Source: Cryptomeria japonica
Taxonomy: Eukaryota; Streptophyta; Pinopsida; Cupressales; Cupressaceae
Direction: 5' to 3'
DNA length: 64,000 nucleotides
NCBI RefSeq assembly: GCF_030272615.1
Contig: NC_081412.1
Span: forward strand, 664,976,481-665,040,480
The position numbers were made by a program, and so were the translations under genes. The notes under the pieces were generated by a model that saw only the letters and a list, made by a program, of their open reading frames with translations, made no database searches and had not been told where the DNA came from. Positions 49,688-62,526 of the stretch are shown piece by piece (positions within the stretch are counted from its first letter, which is position 1; each line of letters begins with the position of its first letter).

Positions 49688-52600
49688 CAAACTGAAATGC
49701 ACAATTGAACAAATGTATATAAGTGTACATGACTGAAAATGAACCCTCCATCAATGAAAAGCAGTGCCTTCATGCCAATTCGACAAGACATTCAATAATG
49801 GGCTCAAATAGCCAATGAAATTGTCAATCAAATAGTGACTCAATGCAACTGACAACAGAAACATCAATATCCAAACATTGAGTGTACATGGATGTATCTA
49901 CAAACATAATTAAATTAATTGGCAATAGGAAATACATATTTATATCTACATAGATATACACCCACAACTGTTGTACATATTTGTAATGTCATATATGTAC
50001 ATACATAGCTGATGTACATAAATGTATATATAGAAATGTACCTATATAGGTATTGTACATAAATGTATATACAAATATCTACATATCTCTAGATACAATA
50101 TTTGTACATACATATATGTACATATATGTATGAAAATTTTGGTACCTACCTCTATATATATATAGATGTGCGTGTTTATACATTAATTTGATTATTATTT
50201 ATATCATTTTATATCAAACTCTATACCCTGTTTGTTTCACTGCATCTACAGAAAACCATATTATCCTTTAACCGTCTTACTCATGGTTACTGTTATGTCC
50301 TAGTTTGGAAATCACCAGTCATTGTTGCACAATATAGTAATGCACTCATTTCTACATTCCATACTTCAACTTTCTGGTCACATGATATATTTGTAATCTA
50401 TATCATGATGTGGATTATGATGGAGAAGTCACAATGATACATTCCATATATCGGACATGGACACAATTGAGCGTGAATGTCTCAAACAGAGATGAATGCT
50501 ATCAAATAGTTCAAAATTATGAACAGGATAGGGAGAACTATTTGAAAGCCCATCAAACCCTTACAAATTAGGGTGTTGTTGCAACCCTCCCTGCAAATGA
50601 TGCAGATGATGAAATCCTAACTTACCTCCATGAATCTTACTGCTCCTTGCACAAAGCAATTCCACCCACTGAATGGCTTGTTCACATCCCATTTCCATGC
50701 ATTCGAGCACAGCAAGAGTAGATTGTGAAGCATGCTTATATTTTTCTAGAGATATTTGTTTGTCCATACCCCTGTGATGATCATCACTTTCCAACCAGAT
50801 CATCTTTCTATTCAAAATTATTCAAGGTCAATCGAGAATCATGGCAAACCAACTATGTCAATAGATTTTGCTTATAAAAATATGGTCTAGAAGTTCATCA
50901 AAGCTCTGTAAATCTATCATGGCAATAAACGCTTCGAAGAGTAGTCAATGAGCATATCCCATCATGGATTTTTACCAAAGTATACATTCAACCACATTGT
51001 GGTCAAACTAGGTTGCATTCTAATTTGCCTTGCCAGCTATACAGCCAACAAATTGTTTGGAAGGAAGCCATTCCAACTACACCACCACATCTAGTTGACC
51101 CACAAGATTTCGATAATGAATCCCTACTAGTGTAAGTTTCCACAAGTAGCTCTAAACCCCTACTATATAAGTCTCCAATAAAGAAAAGCATCTCTAGGCA
51201 CAAATTCCCAAAAAGATAGCACTTTACATAAGGAACCATACTTCTATTGTTCAAGCATTACTGTCATCTTACACTATCTTGGCATCCGCTCCTTACTTGT
51301 ACAACGGTGCCATGTCAAGAATCAAAGTTAATATCATTCAGCAGGCATCGATTTACAACATCACTTTGTTAGTTGGTTCCATCTCAATGTAACCCATGCT
51401 GTACTATATATATGTTTGCAGATTACATTTAAAATTCCAAAAATATTTCATACATACTGTACAATTCATATCGATCTGTATATTTGTCATGGAAATACAA
51501 CTAACGTACAATTGATTACTGTTCTCCGCAAATGAGGAAGGCAAATAAGATGTTTTCCTATGGTGCAAAGAACAGAGAATTGACAAGGTTTCCATCACAT
51601 AAAAGAGGTGTGAAGTTCCCAGTTGAGCCATAGACCCCGTCTCCTAATGTGGTCGAAGCAGAGCCTATACCCCATCACTAGAGGATCAGGAACCAAAACT
51701 TGTCCGACCGCCCATAGTGGATGTTACTGCTTCTTCAACTGGAAGGAATTTTACAAGGCCACAAAAGCTATGGTCGGCTTCTTCCATGTAGAGTGCAATC
51801 CATGATGTAGAAGAAAATGACATTTCTATCAAGTCTACATCGAATAAGTTGGGCATCCCAACTGCGATAGTGACAAAATGGTTGGGTGGTCTAACAACCA
51901 CATTCAAGAAATGTCCCCCAACCATCCTCACTATTTAAGAGGAAGAAGAGATTGTTGAGTAGTGCCAATAGATGGTAGTTGTTGGTCGTGGCCTGGAGAT
52001 CTTGAACTTGAAGGAAGGTGGGGCATAGATTTGTGAGGGTAGACCCAACCCTTTCAAGGATGGCATGCTCAGGGAAGTCATGGTGGATTGGTTTTAAAGC
52101 CTGACATCCAAAACTCACTTGTGGATAGCTAAAGGCCTGACATGGTCAGGTGGTAGTGCCACTTCCCATTGGATGTTCTGGAATGTATCTTCAAGCGAGG
52201 AAGGGCTTCGTTGGTGTATTCTTGGTTCTTGGTTCATGTACCAGCTCATGTTCGTGATCATTGTTCAGTTGAGACCTTGTGGTCATTGTATCAAACTTTT
52301 GTATAACCTTGATATTGTAACTTTGTAATCTGTGGTATTTGTGGTAACCATGTATTTATGGATATTGTAAAAGGGAATCATTGGAATGTTTGTTAATTCA
52401 GTTTCTTTTCTCTTTTGTATATATGAACTATGGGAAATGAATGCATTGGAGTACTTGAATCTTTCATTATGGAATTTAGATGTATGTGTAGATTTTATCT
52501 TAAACATATATTTTTTCCTAATTAGTTGAACAATAGGATTTTCTATGGTGTTATTATAATCTACGAATTAATCTTTGTTGGTAACCCTTAGGAAATCATG

Positions 52601-53268
52601 TGTTAGTCTTCTGCTATGTTATTTGACGTGCAATGGTTATAATCAGTGCACTTGTACTTTAAAAAAGAAAAATTATTACACCTTTTAGTTGCCTAGTTGT
52701 ATTGTTTTCCTTTAGGGTTTCTGGTGGGGTATTACTCTCTACCCCATACACATGCAACACCCCATTATCCCAATTACTCATAAATAAATCTGTGAGCTGA
52801 TGGTTTTGTCCATTAAGTTTTTGAGCAAAGGGCTCTATTCCTGCATCCAAAATTTCCCTCCAAACCTCCTCATTTTCTCCCAAATATCATAGGAGGATAG
52901 ATCCATTATATTTTTGTCTCCCCCAATTATGATAATGCTTCTATGATTTTTTTAGACTACACCAAAACCAGGCTTCAGGTCAACGCAAAGAAAACAAAGC
53001 CACATGAACAATGTAGAAACTCACCTTTGTTCCTTTCTACGAAAAGACCTACACATGTGATCTTTCATTATTAATGTTTGAGAAAAGAGATATTTTTAGT
53101 GTCCTTCCTCGCCAACTCACACACCTAAAATGGCAAGGAATCCCCTTCCTACCACCACTTTTCATCATCTCTAACCACACCTAGATTAGCCATGTAGTTA
53201 GTTGGCCTATTACCCTCCCGCAAAACATGAGATTGTTCCTACCTTTTCTGGTCAAGGTTTCATATGAA
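49688..53268 (+). repeat. Array unit 4, right end without junction segment
   Basis: 3581 bp. It lacks the 28-bp segment and runs straight from 'catatgaa' (53268) into retroelement gag sequence. Unit 4 shares several variants with unit 3 (for example 'tctacgaatt' near 52560), suggesting these two separated last. Confidence 0.93.
50341..51548 (+). pseudogene. Decayed ORF of array unit 4
   Basis: Copy of the unit 1 ORF at +10826. It has an added CCA-to-CTA change just before the donor (GT at 51132), and the acceptor reads TTTGCAG followed by A rather than G. Confidence 0.5.
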
Positions 53269-53560
53269 ATAATTTTGGTCACAATAGAGTAGTAATGAAT
53301 AACTTCCAAAACAAGAGATGCTATGCTTTTGGGATTTTTGAACATATCTCTAATGGATGAGACCAAGTCAAATGAACTTCAAACCTATGCAAAATGTTTT
53401 TTATTGTGCATGTAATAAAACCAGTCACATTGAAAAATATTGTAGAAGCAAGAATAGTGTTTCAATAGACAAGAACAAATCAGATGAGAAGGGAAAGGTA
53501 AAGCTAGAGGAGATCAGAGACAAGCATGAGAAAATAATGGTCAAAAAATATTAATTTAAA
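53269..53560 (+). pseudogene. Gag C-terminus with two damaged zinc knuckles
   Basis: The first knuckle is at about 53319: CYAFGIFEHISNG then a stop, where the second and fourth ligands (Cys) have become Phe and TGA. The second is at about 53402: CACNKTSHIEKYCRS, with the first ligand position now Tyr. The two are in different frames because of an indel. They are followed by a Lys/Glu-rich tail to a stop at 53552. Two CCHC boxes and a basic tail are typical of copia gag. Confidence 0.65.
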
Positions 53561-54018
53561 GCAAATAATGGATCTGCACCCAAATCTGGTGCATGATCTT
53601 CATCCAATAAATAGGGATTAATAACTTAGGGGGAAATTTTCATGTAGATTCTAAGAACCCCCTCTCTGATGATCTGTAATTGATTCCAGAAGGTTGTAGA
53701 AGGCTTAAATTGTATATACTGATGTTATTTGAAAGTTTCAGTGAAGATTTGATGCTCTGGTAAGCAACTCCATGAAAATCAAGGTAACTAGTTGCAACAT
53801 TTATTACAATGTAAAATTAGGTTTTCCAAGGTTAAAAGGGCATTTCAAAGATTCATTTGTTACAATGCGATCAAGAGAATAGTGAAAAGAAGAAGAGAAA
53901 AGTGATTTGGTGATCTTAAAGTGATTACAACAATCCTAAAGAGAACTCCAACACTCAATTGTGAATTGTGATATTTATTTGTTTCAAGCTATCATTTTTC
54001 GCAAACCCTAAGTTTTCA
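53561..54018. other. Non-coding leader between gag and extra ORF
   Basis: No open frame. 'cttagggggaaat' near 53627 resembles a second polypurine tract and could mark the place where pol was lost. Confidence 0.4.
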
Positions 54019-56170
54019 ATGGCTTCATATTCTAGACTTGCTACCCCATTGGTTATGGAGATCAAGGATAGAGATCAACCCATTTTCAATAAACATCCTT
54101 TTAAATTTGTTGAGGATGATCCCGAAGGAGTGTTTTCCTCTGTACCCTACGACATTCTTTACAATGAGGATAGAAGGGCATATATCCACTATGATCTTGA
54201 TGAACTTGAGAGTGCTGACATGTTGAATCCGTACAACAAGCATCTGGAGAATAGCTTGGGAAACTTCAAGTCAGAATATCAGCACTTGCAAGCCAAGGGT
54301 TTCACTCAATTCATGCATTTTCTAACATTTGATAAGAATGGATCTAGTTCATACTTAGTAGAATCCATGATGAGTTTATGTGGTTGGATAAGCCTAACAA
54401 TATTACTCAGAAAGTAACCTAGGTTGTGACTTGTTTGAGTGTATCCTGTGAAGTTCCAAGCACGAGGAAAATATCAAATAACACTGTGATTGCCCCCATT
54501 GGTTCTGAGTTTGATAGAAAAGAAATGACAATAAATGACATTCTGCAGCATGATGTCAAGTTTGCATCAATGGTGATTGGATATAAGGTTTATCAATCTA
54601 GTAGACACAATTGTGTCTATAGTAGCACCATCTTCAGGACAAAGCCCATTCAGAAAGGGAGATTTGAAGAAAAAGGAGAATCCTAAGAAGACTTATGTCG
54701 TGTGTCTCTAGTGGCCTCTGAGATTGAGTCAGATGAGGAAGCAAGAAAGGTAAAGAAGAAAGGAAAATTTGTAAGGATGTTGAGGAAGCCACAATCCAGT
54801 GGAGCCCAACAAAGTAAGAAAGCTAAATCTAAACCTGCCCCTACCAGAAGACCCAAGTGAGGAAGAAAGACTAGAAATCACCCTGACAAAGATCTTGCGT
54901 CCGATCATCAACAAGGTAAATACACATTTGTTCCTCCATTGACAATAGACCAACTGATTGATGAAATAATTGTTGATGGAAATTTGAAGAAACTAGGAGT
55001 ATATTATAAAAATTTAGATCACGTTGATCAGAGAAAGGTTGAAGAAGTTGTTTTGTATTTACATAACTTTAGTAAAACTTTGATTGAGCTAGAGCGGAGC
55101 ATCCCTAAGGATCTGTACAATATTATTGATGCAAGGAGGCTAACAACTAGTAAGATTGATAAGGAAATGAAGGAGAGAGAGTTGATTAATGTTTGCACCT
55201 ATGTCTCCCAAGATGAAACCAAAAGGCTCGTTGAGGAAGCTAACAAGAAAGAATTCAAAAGAAAAAATAGGGTGAAAAGGTTGATAATTGTGAAAGTGGA
55301 AGAAGTGAGACAAAAGACTGAAGATATCTGGCGAAGAATTATAAAGAATGATCCTTTGTATAGAGATTTAGTTAAGTCTTCTTTTCCTGAAGTAAAATAA
55401 AGTGTTTCCAGTGATTAGAAGGATGAAACTCAAATAGAGGGACATCTGGAAGATCAAGACAACATAACTCTTGATGGTGAGATTGGTGATAATCCTGCAG
55501 TGGTAGATAGTTTGGAAATCCCTGAGATTCAAAAAGATGATATTGCAACAAGTGGCAACACCAATGCACAATATAAAGGGGATGGAACTGAAAAGGAAAC
55601 TGAGAAAGCTAAGGCAAAGGATGTTGTGGTAGACAAGGGTAATGGAGTTGTTGATCCATCAATTGACACTCCAATAGTCTCAAGGACTCCACCTTAAATC
55701 TCTATCAATCTAGATGGTTCTCTAAATCTTGGACAAATATCACCTGCAAAAAAGATGATGCTTGCAGTAGTTGTTCAAGCTCAAGCTAGTCAAGATCTAG
55801 TCAAATCAGAGTCAGAAGATAAAAATATTATTTTGATGTCTATTGATGTGTTACAGAAGGTGGCTCTGGGTGTACAGTTAGATCTTGATATTATCCCCTC
55901 CAATAAATTACTGTATTTGATTAACAATGTAAATACAAATTTTGATTCTTTGGAGAAGGCTACTACTAAACGAGTTTTGGATAGATTTAAGGAGGTAAGA
56001 ATGCAGACATTCTAGAAAATGATTGAAGATGATACAGTTAAATTAAATAAAGGTTTGAAGACTATTTCAGCTGTATTGGAAAAAGGTGGTAAATTATATG
56101 TCTTGTCTAATTTTGCCCAAGTTCACAGTAGACATAGGCAAACAAATAAGTGTTTGCCAAGGTAAACTTG
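54019..56170 (+). pseudogene. Extra retroelement ORF (unknown or env-position), broken
   Basis: It starts MASYSRLATPLVMEIKDRDQ at 54019 after an A/T-rich leader. The frame stops at 54415 and continues, after shifts, through ASMVIGYKVYQSS, a basic Lys/Arg/Ser/Pro stretch (about 54740-54850), a helical charged region (54939-55400, for example LIDEIIVDGNLKKLGVYYKN), an acidic Asp/Glu/Thr stretch (55400-55700) and a coiled-coil-like end (55755-56015). No membrane span is evident, so a true envelope function is not supported. Position between gag and the polypurine tract recalls the extra ORF of Sirevirus-like copia elements. Stops at 54415, 54684, 54859, 55398, 55696 and 56013 show it is dead. 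Confidence 0.55.
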
Positions 56171-56719
56171 CTAGTATTTCATAATCTTTTGATCCTAATG
56201 CAGCTCAAGATAATATATTGAGCCTTAATACAGATAAGGACATGATTTTGAGGAGAGTTGGTCAGCTCCACAACTTGATTGCCCCCCGGTTGGACACCAT
56301 ATTGAGCAATAAGGTTGACTATATGAAAGCAATGTGATAACCTATTCCATTTGAATTGAAGGATGTGGAAATTCATGCATATGTTTTCAGTGCCTTCATT
56401 ATAGTTTTGGATAACATGAAGAGTGGGTGGGACGATCACCTCCGACTTTTGAAGAACATTTTTGCTAACATCTTCAAGTACTTGTGAAGTGTCCAAAAGG
56501 TATCCATGTATATAAGTTTTGGTCAAAATCCCATCTTTGGCATTGTTGTCAAAGGGGAAGAGTAAAAGTAAAAAATGTATAGTAGAAGAGTGTAACTACA
56601 GGTTTCAAAATTCTTTTCCAAATGGGGATCCTTAGAAATTCTTTTGGTCTGGTGTACAAGTTTTACAACACTTAGCCAATTTTTTCACGAGTGTTGCCAT
56701 CAATGCCAAAGGGGGAAAT

Positions 56720-58820
56720 TGTTGGCAATTGACACTCATCCGCTAGTTGTTGATGCTTGATTATTGGTTTAGGGTTGTGTAATGTTGGGTGAAAAATGTG
56801 TGAATGAGAGATCTAGAGGAAAGCTACCCTTTCTCTCCAAGGAGAGATGGGAAATTCGCTAAAGATTTCTCTTCAAACACATTTCACACATTACATTGGA
56901 AGAGGGAGAAAAATTCACTAGATTCAACCTCCAAAGAAGAAGATTGAACCCTGAATGAAATGACATGAGAATCACCAGCAAACCCCTCTTCTTGGAATGG
57001 AAAGGAATTGATTGAATTATGTATTAAGACTAAGTGAAAAGGAGACAAAGAACTGATTATAACATGATATCTAAGAGTGGGATGAAGTTGGGCACCTAGA
57101 TCTGGCAATAATGTGTTGAGATGAAGTCACCTTGTGAATTTCAAGAAAACTTATCTGAACCGTCGTGAAAGTGTACACGATCCTCTGAAAAATCTATGAC
57201 ACAAAAAGGGTTTTTTTGCTTCTGTAAATGAGGTCCAAATCTAAAAGTACATCTGCACACCTACAACCTACACACAGAAAAGAGAGGAAAAGGGGTTGAG
57301 ATTGGGGGTTTTCCTTTAGGTCAAACCCCACTTTTGGAATCAACCAAATGATGAAAGAAAGTAATTGCAAGTAAATGTAAATGAAAGACTCAAATGTAAA
57401 TCACCTTAAGGGAGGTTGTGATAGAAATATTGATGGAAATGCTTCTATGAAATTGAATGTTGAAGTGGATCTCCTCTTCAATGGTTGAATCCTTGACTTG
57501 AATGCAACACCTAGCCTTAAAGGGAGACTTGAGATGCTCAATGCTTGAAAGGGATGCTTGAATGCTTGATTGCTTGAATTTATCACTTATTAAGACCTAT
57601 TGTTGTGGAAATGGGAAAGTGAATGCAACTTTTATACTTGTCAATTAGGGTTAATAGGACCGACTTTCATCATAGGCCGACATCGGGGAAGATTTCCCAC
57701 TTAAAGTGCAATGTTCAATGCAGGATTTGTAAGGGTTCTGCCCCAAAATAAGGTAGGGCCACCATGCCCCTATCTTGCCCTTTTTTCTAGGACAGGAAGT
57801 AGTCTAGGTAGTGCAGCGAGCAAGGCAAGTGCAAATTTCAAGGGTTGAGTAGTCTCCAATCTTCGATCAGGCTTGGGGATTCAATTCTCTTTGCGTGAGG
57901 ACCTAATGTGGTCCAAAATTTCTAGGGTCACAATTTTATGATACTAGAGGTTTTAATTGATGGCAAATATTCTTGATATTCCTATCTGGTAATCACGGAT
58001 CTTGATTTCTAGGAGAGGATGTCAACTGATAGCCAGTTAACAGGCATTTCAAGTTGAATAGAGTAGTTTTGGTCTGGTGATTGCGGTGTCATGAATCGTG
58101 TATGAGATGATTGGGCTGACATAAAGACATCATTCTATCATTATTTTAGTGATATGATCAAGCCGACATAAGACTACATGTTACATTAGTAGGTCGATTT
58201 GATAAATGACCCATTTTGAGTTTGTGGATATATAAGACTAGTGTGGGAGATATTTTTGGATTATTGTATGATTGTATGCAAGTGAGTGGTGATCGAGAAT
58301 ATTTTGTAGCATACTTTCAAATGTATATTATTGATCTGATAGTTGACTGCGACATATAACATGGTAGAACAAAACAAAACAGTAGAGGTGATACAGTCAG
58401 TATATTTGGCACTTAACCAAAACTCATCTAGGCATTGTAGATGCTATTTTGGAGTTCATTTATTGTAATTCATCATTGTAATCAATTAGTATGACAGTGT
58501 GCCTTTTGGGATTGTATCCCTTATTGTATTTGAGTAGTGATCTCTAGGCAGTGTTCGTGAATGATTGTGAATTCCCCATATTGTAATATTGTTTTTCTAC
58601 TAGCCATAGTGGAATAATATTGTGGTTTCAAATCCCATCGTGGTTTTTCCCATTTGGGTTTCCACGTAAAAATCCTAGTGTTATGATTTTTTGGTTGATT
58701 GTTTTATGTTTTCTACATTTTAGTTTCATGCTTATGCTTCCGGTGGTTTAAAGTAATGTCAGAAAATTTAATAATCGATAGATCACTATTTCAACCCCCT
58801 CTCAGTGATCCCTGATTCCA
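56720..58820 (+). repeat. 3' LTR of copia-like element, probably with nested insertion
   Basis: It starts TGTTGGCAATTGACA after the polypurine tract. The right part (57955-58820) has LTR texture with a TATA-like 'gatatataag' at 58226 and a 'ggtttttcccatttgggtttccacgt' type leader block. Between about 56790 and 57950 the style changes (A/G-rich, LTR-like start TGTTGGGTGAAAAATG at 56782), suggesting a second element or solo LTR inserted within. The edges of that insert were not resolved. Confidence 0.5.
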
Positions 58821-59129
58821 AAATATATAATCTTTTTTTTAATGTAAAATAAACTTTTTAATAGGACCGATGACGCAAGCATGACATGGTCTCTCATTCC
58901 ATGTCAAATACTTTTGACTTGGACCTATGAAATAGTGAACTTAGAAATGGGGAACATTCTCCCTATATAAAAATTATAAGGCTCAAATCCATGAGCACAT
59001 TGGATCACACAAAGGCACAAGCTTGCAATCACAATGGCTCAATAGGAGTTTCAACCTTGGTGATCATAACAAAAACACCACCACTTAAGTAACACACTAT
59101 GAAAAGAACCCCTTATATATTATCTTGTA
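58821..59129. other. Spacer before RLP upstream remnant
   Basis: Non-coding. Nothing recognised. Confidence 0.35.
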
Positions 59130-59945
59130 GATTCATCATTATTTTTATTTTCATTGGTTTAATGAGTATGTACTTTTAAATATAACCACTCTAAAAATAC
59201 TTTAACACATGCCATTCTTGTACCATTTTTTATTTTTCCTTTTCCCCTTTCATGTTAGATGTTAAAGTTCTAGATCATCTTTAGCAGTGGCTTTATTGAT
59301 AGATAATGACTCCCACTATCCCTTTGTAAAATCATCTCCAATATTTTCATGTACCATATCACAACATTCCTATGACATATTCTATTTTTCATTAGCAAAT
59401 GGTGTAAACCTTGATATTCTTGCTCAATCTATGGAACTACACACATTATGAATATAAATTATTACATTGCTATAGTTTGATGAGTGCACTTCGCTACTTC
59501 CAAAATTTTTACTACCACTTAACATATCTAATAGATAAGAAAATTATAGATAAATGTATCATATTTAAGGTCATTGTTATAGAATTAGACCCACAATATT
59601 CAAGAGTGAACTCACAATGCTAAAGATTGGATCTTAAGAATTCCTATGCCAATACATATATCACGAACATGAGTACCATCATATCATGAACATACTTTCT
59701 TTTAAAGAATGAAAAATTAGTTTCGCAGGACATAAAAAATATCACTCAATCAAAAGATTTAGAATTTTAATATCTTTATCTCCACTTTCAATTTTTTAAT
59801 TTTTGTTATAATCACCCATCAACTCAATTTAATCTAATAAGTCATCCTTACACAAGTGCATATGATCATTGTGTTTTTGGTTTCATTCTAGATGAGTCTC
59901 ACTCACATGGATGATCCTTTGGCCACAATCTTAGTCCCTAAAATC
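59130..59945 (+). pseudogene. RLP remnant: promoter flank and mutated start only
   Basis: This DNA is collinear with the upstream DNA of copy D and of copy B (shared 'ccttgatattcttgctcaatctatggaactacac' type block, 'ccctttgtaaaatcat'). It ends in a signal-peptide-like segment (59870-59945) where the start ATG reads ATT and a TAG follows, then 'atgagtctcact'. No N-cap or LRR follows, so only the 5' part of a fourth RLP unit was duplicated or retained. Confidence 0.6.
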
Positions 59946-61439
59946 TCCAAATTTAAAAATATATTCCAAGGATTCCTACCTATTCCTTTCTACTGAAGAC
60001 CAATTAAACATGTGTATACGTATGTAACTTATTGCTATTTTCTTGTATTTTAAATCTAGTTTATTACATTCATTTTACATCTCATCTTCTAAACATTTAT
60101 TTGAATACCATTGGGCTATAAAATAACGTTCTTGTATTTTAAATCTAGTTTATTACATTCATTTTACATCTGATCATCTAAACATTTATTTGAATACCAT
60201 TGAGCTATAAAATAACATTTTAGTTTGATGAAATAAAATTAATCTTGATGTGCACATTCATATTAGAAACATTTGACATCAAAGACTTTCTTTCTATCTT
60301 TCATCTCTTTACGTAATTTTTCATATTGATTCAGAAGAGCTCATGTCCTAGGGACATATTAGTAGCCCTCCAAAAGCAATTTTGAAACATTGTCAAACTT
60401 TATGGTAAAATAGAAAGAAAAATAGGTGTGGTGAATACGTCAATAAGAAGGTAGATGCACAATAATGAATGAATGTATGAATGTAGAAATCACTTTAAGA
60501 CATAGATTTGAATTTTTTAATTAAAATGGAACATTCCACATGCACACATATAAAATTATGATTTCCAAACCAATAATTTATATATCATTTTCAAATTTGA
60601 AATTAAATTTTTTTAATTGCTAAATTTTATAATTCATATATTTAACATTTAATATTTATGTCCTGGTATCCCTATATACATCTTATCCACGAATCTAGAT
60701 AGATTGTTGCTTATCTATATGGATTTCCTTTGATTAGTTGTGGTCGAGACAAGAGGAAAGTTTACTCGTTTTCTTGACTTTATGTAGTTTTCTTTCACAT
60801 GCATTCAAAATGAAAAGCTAGACATTATTGAATGCAAATGTTGAAAATTTTGAAGCTCGCACTTGTCAAGGGAAGAAAAATACAAAGTATTAAACACTAT
60901 TTTCTTTCTTTGCTGTCATTTGATGGTGTAGTACGTCCACCATACTCGTTGATGCTGTTGTACTACGTCGACTTTCCTTTTCAACTAGCCCTTTCTCAGA
61001 GTCTTGAGTCAATATAAAGTCAGTCATACACCCTAATCTCATCCGTCTCATCGACGTTATTAGTGTGTACACACACGTGACTTGGTCGATTAAATTTGGC
61101 ATTAAGGGAAGATAGACATAAGGCCGTCAGCATTTGTCAACCAAAAATACATCAGAGTAAAGGAAATCAAAATTTAGTATTAATATCTCATTGTTCAATA
61201 TTACACAGATTTTTTTACAGCAAGAGAAAGATGATTTCTACTATCAGTGAAATAGATTTTCACAACCAAACCAAACATGTACAACTCTACTCCATCACAA
61301 CTAACATCAATGTAAAGTAGACTCCATCACAACTAACACCAATGCAAAGTAGACTAGAACATCCTCATAAGCCCAATCCATCGATGTAGGTAGTAGAAGA
61401 AGAAACAACAATAGGGAGAGAAAAGATCTAGAGCGAAAA
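59946..61439. other. Intergenic DNA with small tandem duplications
   Basis: Contains an 89-bp two-copy tandem repeat (60042-60130 and 60131-60219) with very few differences, and a 32-bp two-copy repeat near 61289-61352 ('ctccatcacaactaacac'). No gene is supported; short open frames near 60832-61102 lie on both strands over the same bases and look like chance. Confidence 0.5.
60042..60219. repeat. 89-bp tandem duplication
   Basis: Two adjacent copies beginning 'cttgtattttaaatctag' with few differences ('catcttc' against 'gatcatc', 'tgggcta' against 'tgagcta'). Recent and non-coding. Confidence 0.9.
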
Positions 61440-62526
61440 CAAAAAGTAGACAAATTGAAGCTTGAATTGCATTTCTACATGTAAAAAGACATTTATTCTT
61501 TAAATATAATCAATTGTATTATATGGTAAAATTAATATGAAAAAATTTTTCCTTTATTTTCTGTCTTGTCAGTAATTCTTTTTGTCTATTCATGATTTAT
61601 TTTCATAAAATTTATAAAAATGATTGTTTTATAATGTTAATTTTAGTTATAACTTTTTTGTTTCTACCATTTACTAACCAAAAATCTTACAGTATGTTCT
61701 TTTAGATATACACCATGATTTTCATTATGTATTGGTTCAATGGATACAACTTCCACAACCAGTAATTCTAAATATTCCTTAACATATCCCAATCATGTCC
61801 CATTTTTTATTTGTAATTTTCCTCTTCCATATCTAGTGTAATTTTAAATATTCCTCTTTCATGTCTATTTTCTAGGTCACTTTATGAAGTGATCTGATTA
61901 CTATCATTATTTCCACTACCCCTTCACAAAATCATATCTAACATTTTCATGCATTGTATTACAATATTTATTTGATGTATTCTATTGTTCTTCAACAAAT
62001 GCTATAGATCTTGATGTTGTAGGGCAATCTATTGAAATACACATATTATGGATATAACATTGTGTTTGTACATTTTGATGAATCTCTTTTACTACTATAA
62101 AAAATATGACTACTATTTAACATCTTTCATAAATTGGAAATCAAATAAATGTCATTATATTTAATATCATTATAAAAGACTTAATGCTGAAAAATTAAAA
62201 TCATCTCCAATGACCAAACTAAATAGATTTTTTTTTTTTTTTAAATCATTGATCACTCGAAATCAGATGGATCACTACGCATTATCATCTGTAATAATGA
62301 AACTAGATAGTTAAATAAACATGAGGAATAATGTATTCATACAACAATAATTAAATTGTTAGTTGTCTCTTATTGCCTTGTTAATGCTTTGGACTTTTGT
62401 TTTCTTATCGCACATTAATTGATGACTACTTATAATAAAAGTAGAACAAGAGAAACGAAGATTATAAATAAAGTAAGTTGTATATAAGTGTTTGCCCGAT
62501 CGCCTTCAACACTTACATTATTAATC
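61440..62526 (+). promoter_or_regulatory. Upstream/promoter region of RLP copy D
   Basis: This region is shared with 16680-17610 and 59130-59870, so it is the conserved upstream part of the RLP duplication unit. A TATA-like TATAAATA at 62463-62470 lies 57 bases before the ATG and is the best core promoter candidate. It would give a very short leader. A second candidate, TATATAAG, is at 62480. No other element can be named. Confidence 0.4.

Larger units (their letters stand above)
38862..53268. repeat. Four-unit tandem array of a 3.61-kb sequence
   Basis: Four head-to-tail copies with anchors 'cacaattgaac' at 38874, 42483, 46091 and 49700 (spacings 3609, 3608, 3609). Copies look about 98-99 per cent identical by eye. 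Internal junctions carry the same 28-bp segment (42443-42470, 46051-46078, 49660-49687), absent from the left edge and from the right edge at 53268. This points to one founding junction followed by unequal crossing-over or rolling-circle-type growth. Each unit has a TGTACATA-rich palindromic block, a decayed + strand ORF, a stretch related to the gypsy LTR at 9476-10018, and a tail of no known class. Confidence 0.95.
53269..58820 (+). mobile_element. Non-autonomous copia-like element, gag + extra ORF + 3' LTR
   Basis: The left side is cut by the tandem array at 53268, so no 5' LTR is present. What remains is a gag C-terminal zinc-knuckle region, non-coding DNA, an extra ORF region (54019-56170), a polypurine tract (AAAGGGGGAAAT, 56708-56719) and an LTR starting TGTTGGCAATTGACA at 56720. 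The LTR ends near 58820 with the 'ttcaaccccctctcagtgatcc' type sequence usual in Sirevirus-like copia LTRs. No protease, integrase or RT could be found between gag and the extra ORF. The element was therefore either non-autonomous or lost pol by deletion. Confidence 0.6.

Noticed and set aside
38862..53268. A satellite or CRISPR-like array
   Set aside because: The unit is 3.6 kb, contains complex gene- and LTR-like sequence and has only four copies; there are no short direct repeats with unique spacers.
54019..56170. A true envelope gene
   Set aside because: No signal peptide, membrane span or cleavage-site pattern is visible. Position alone does not support that function.
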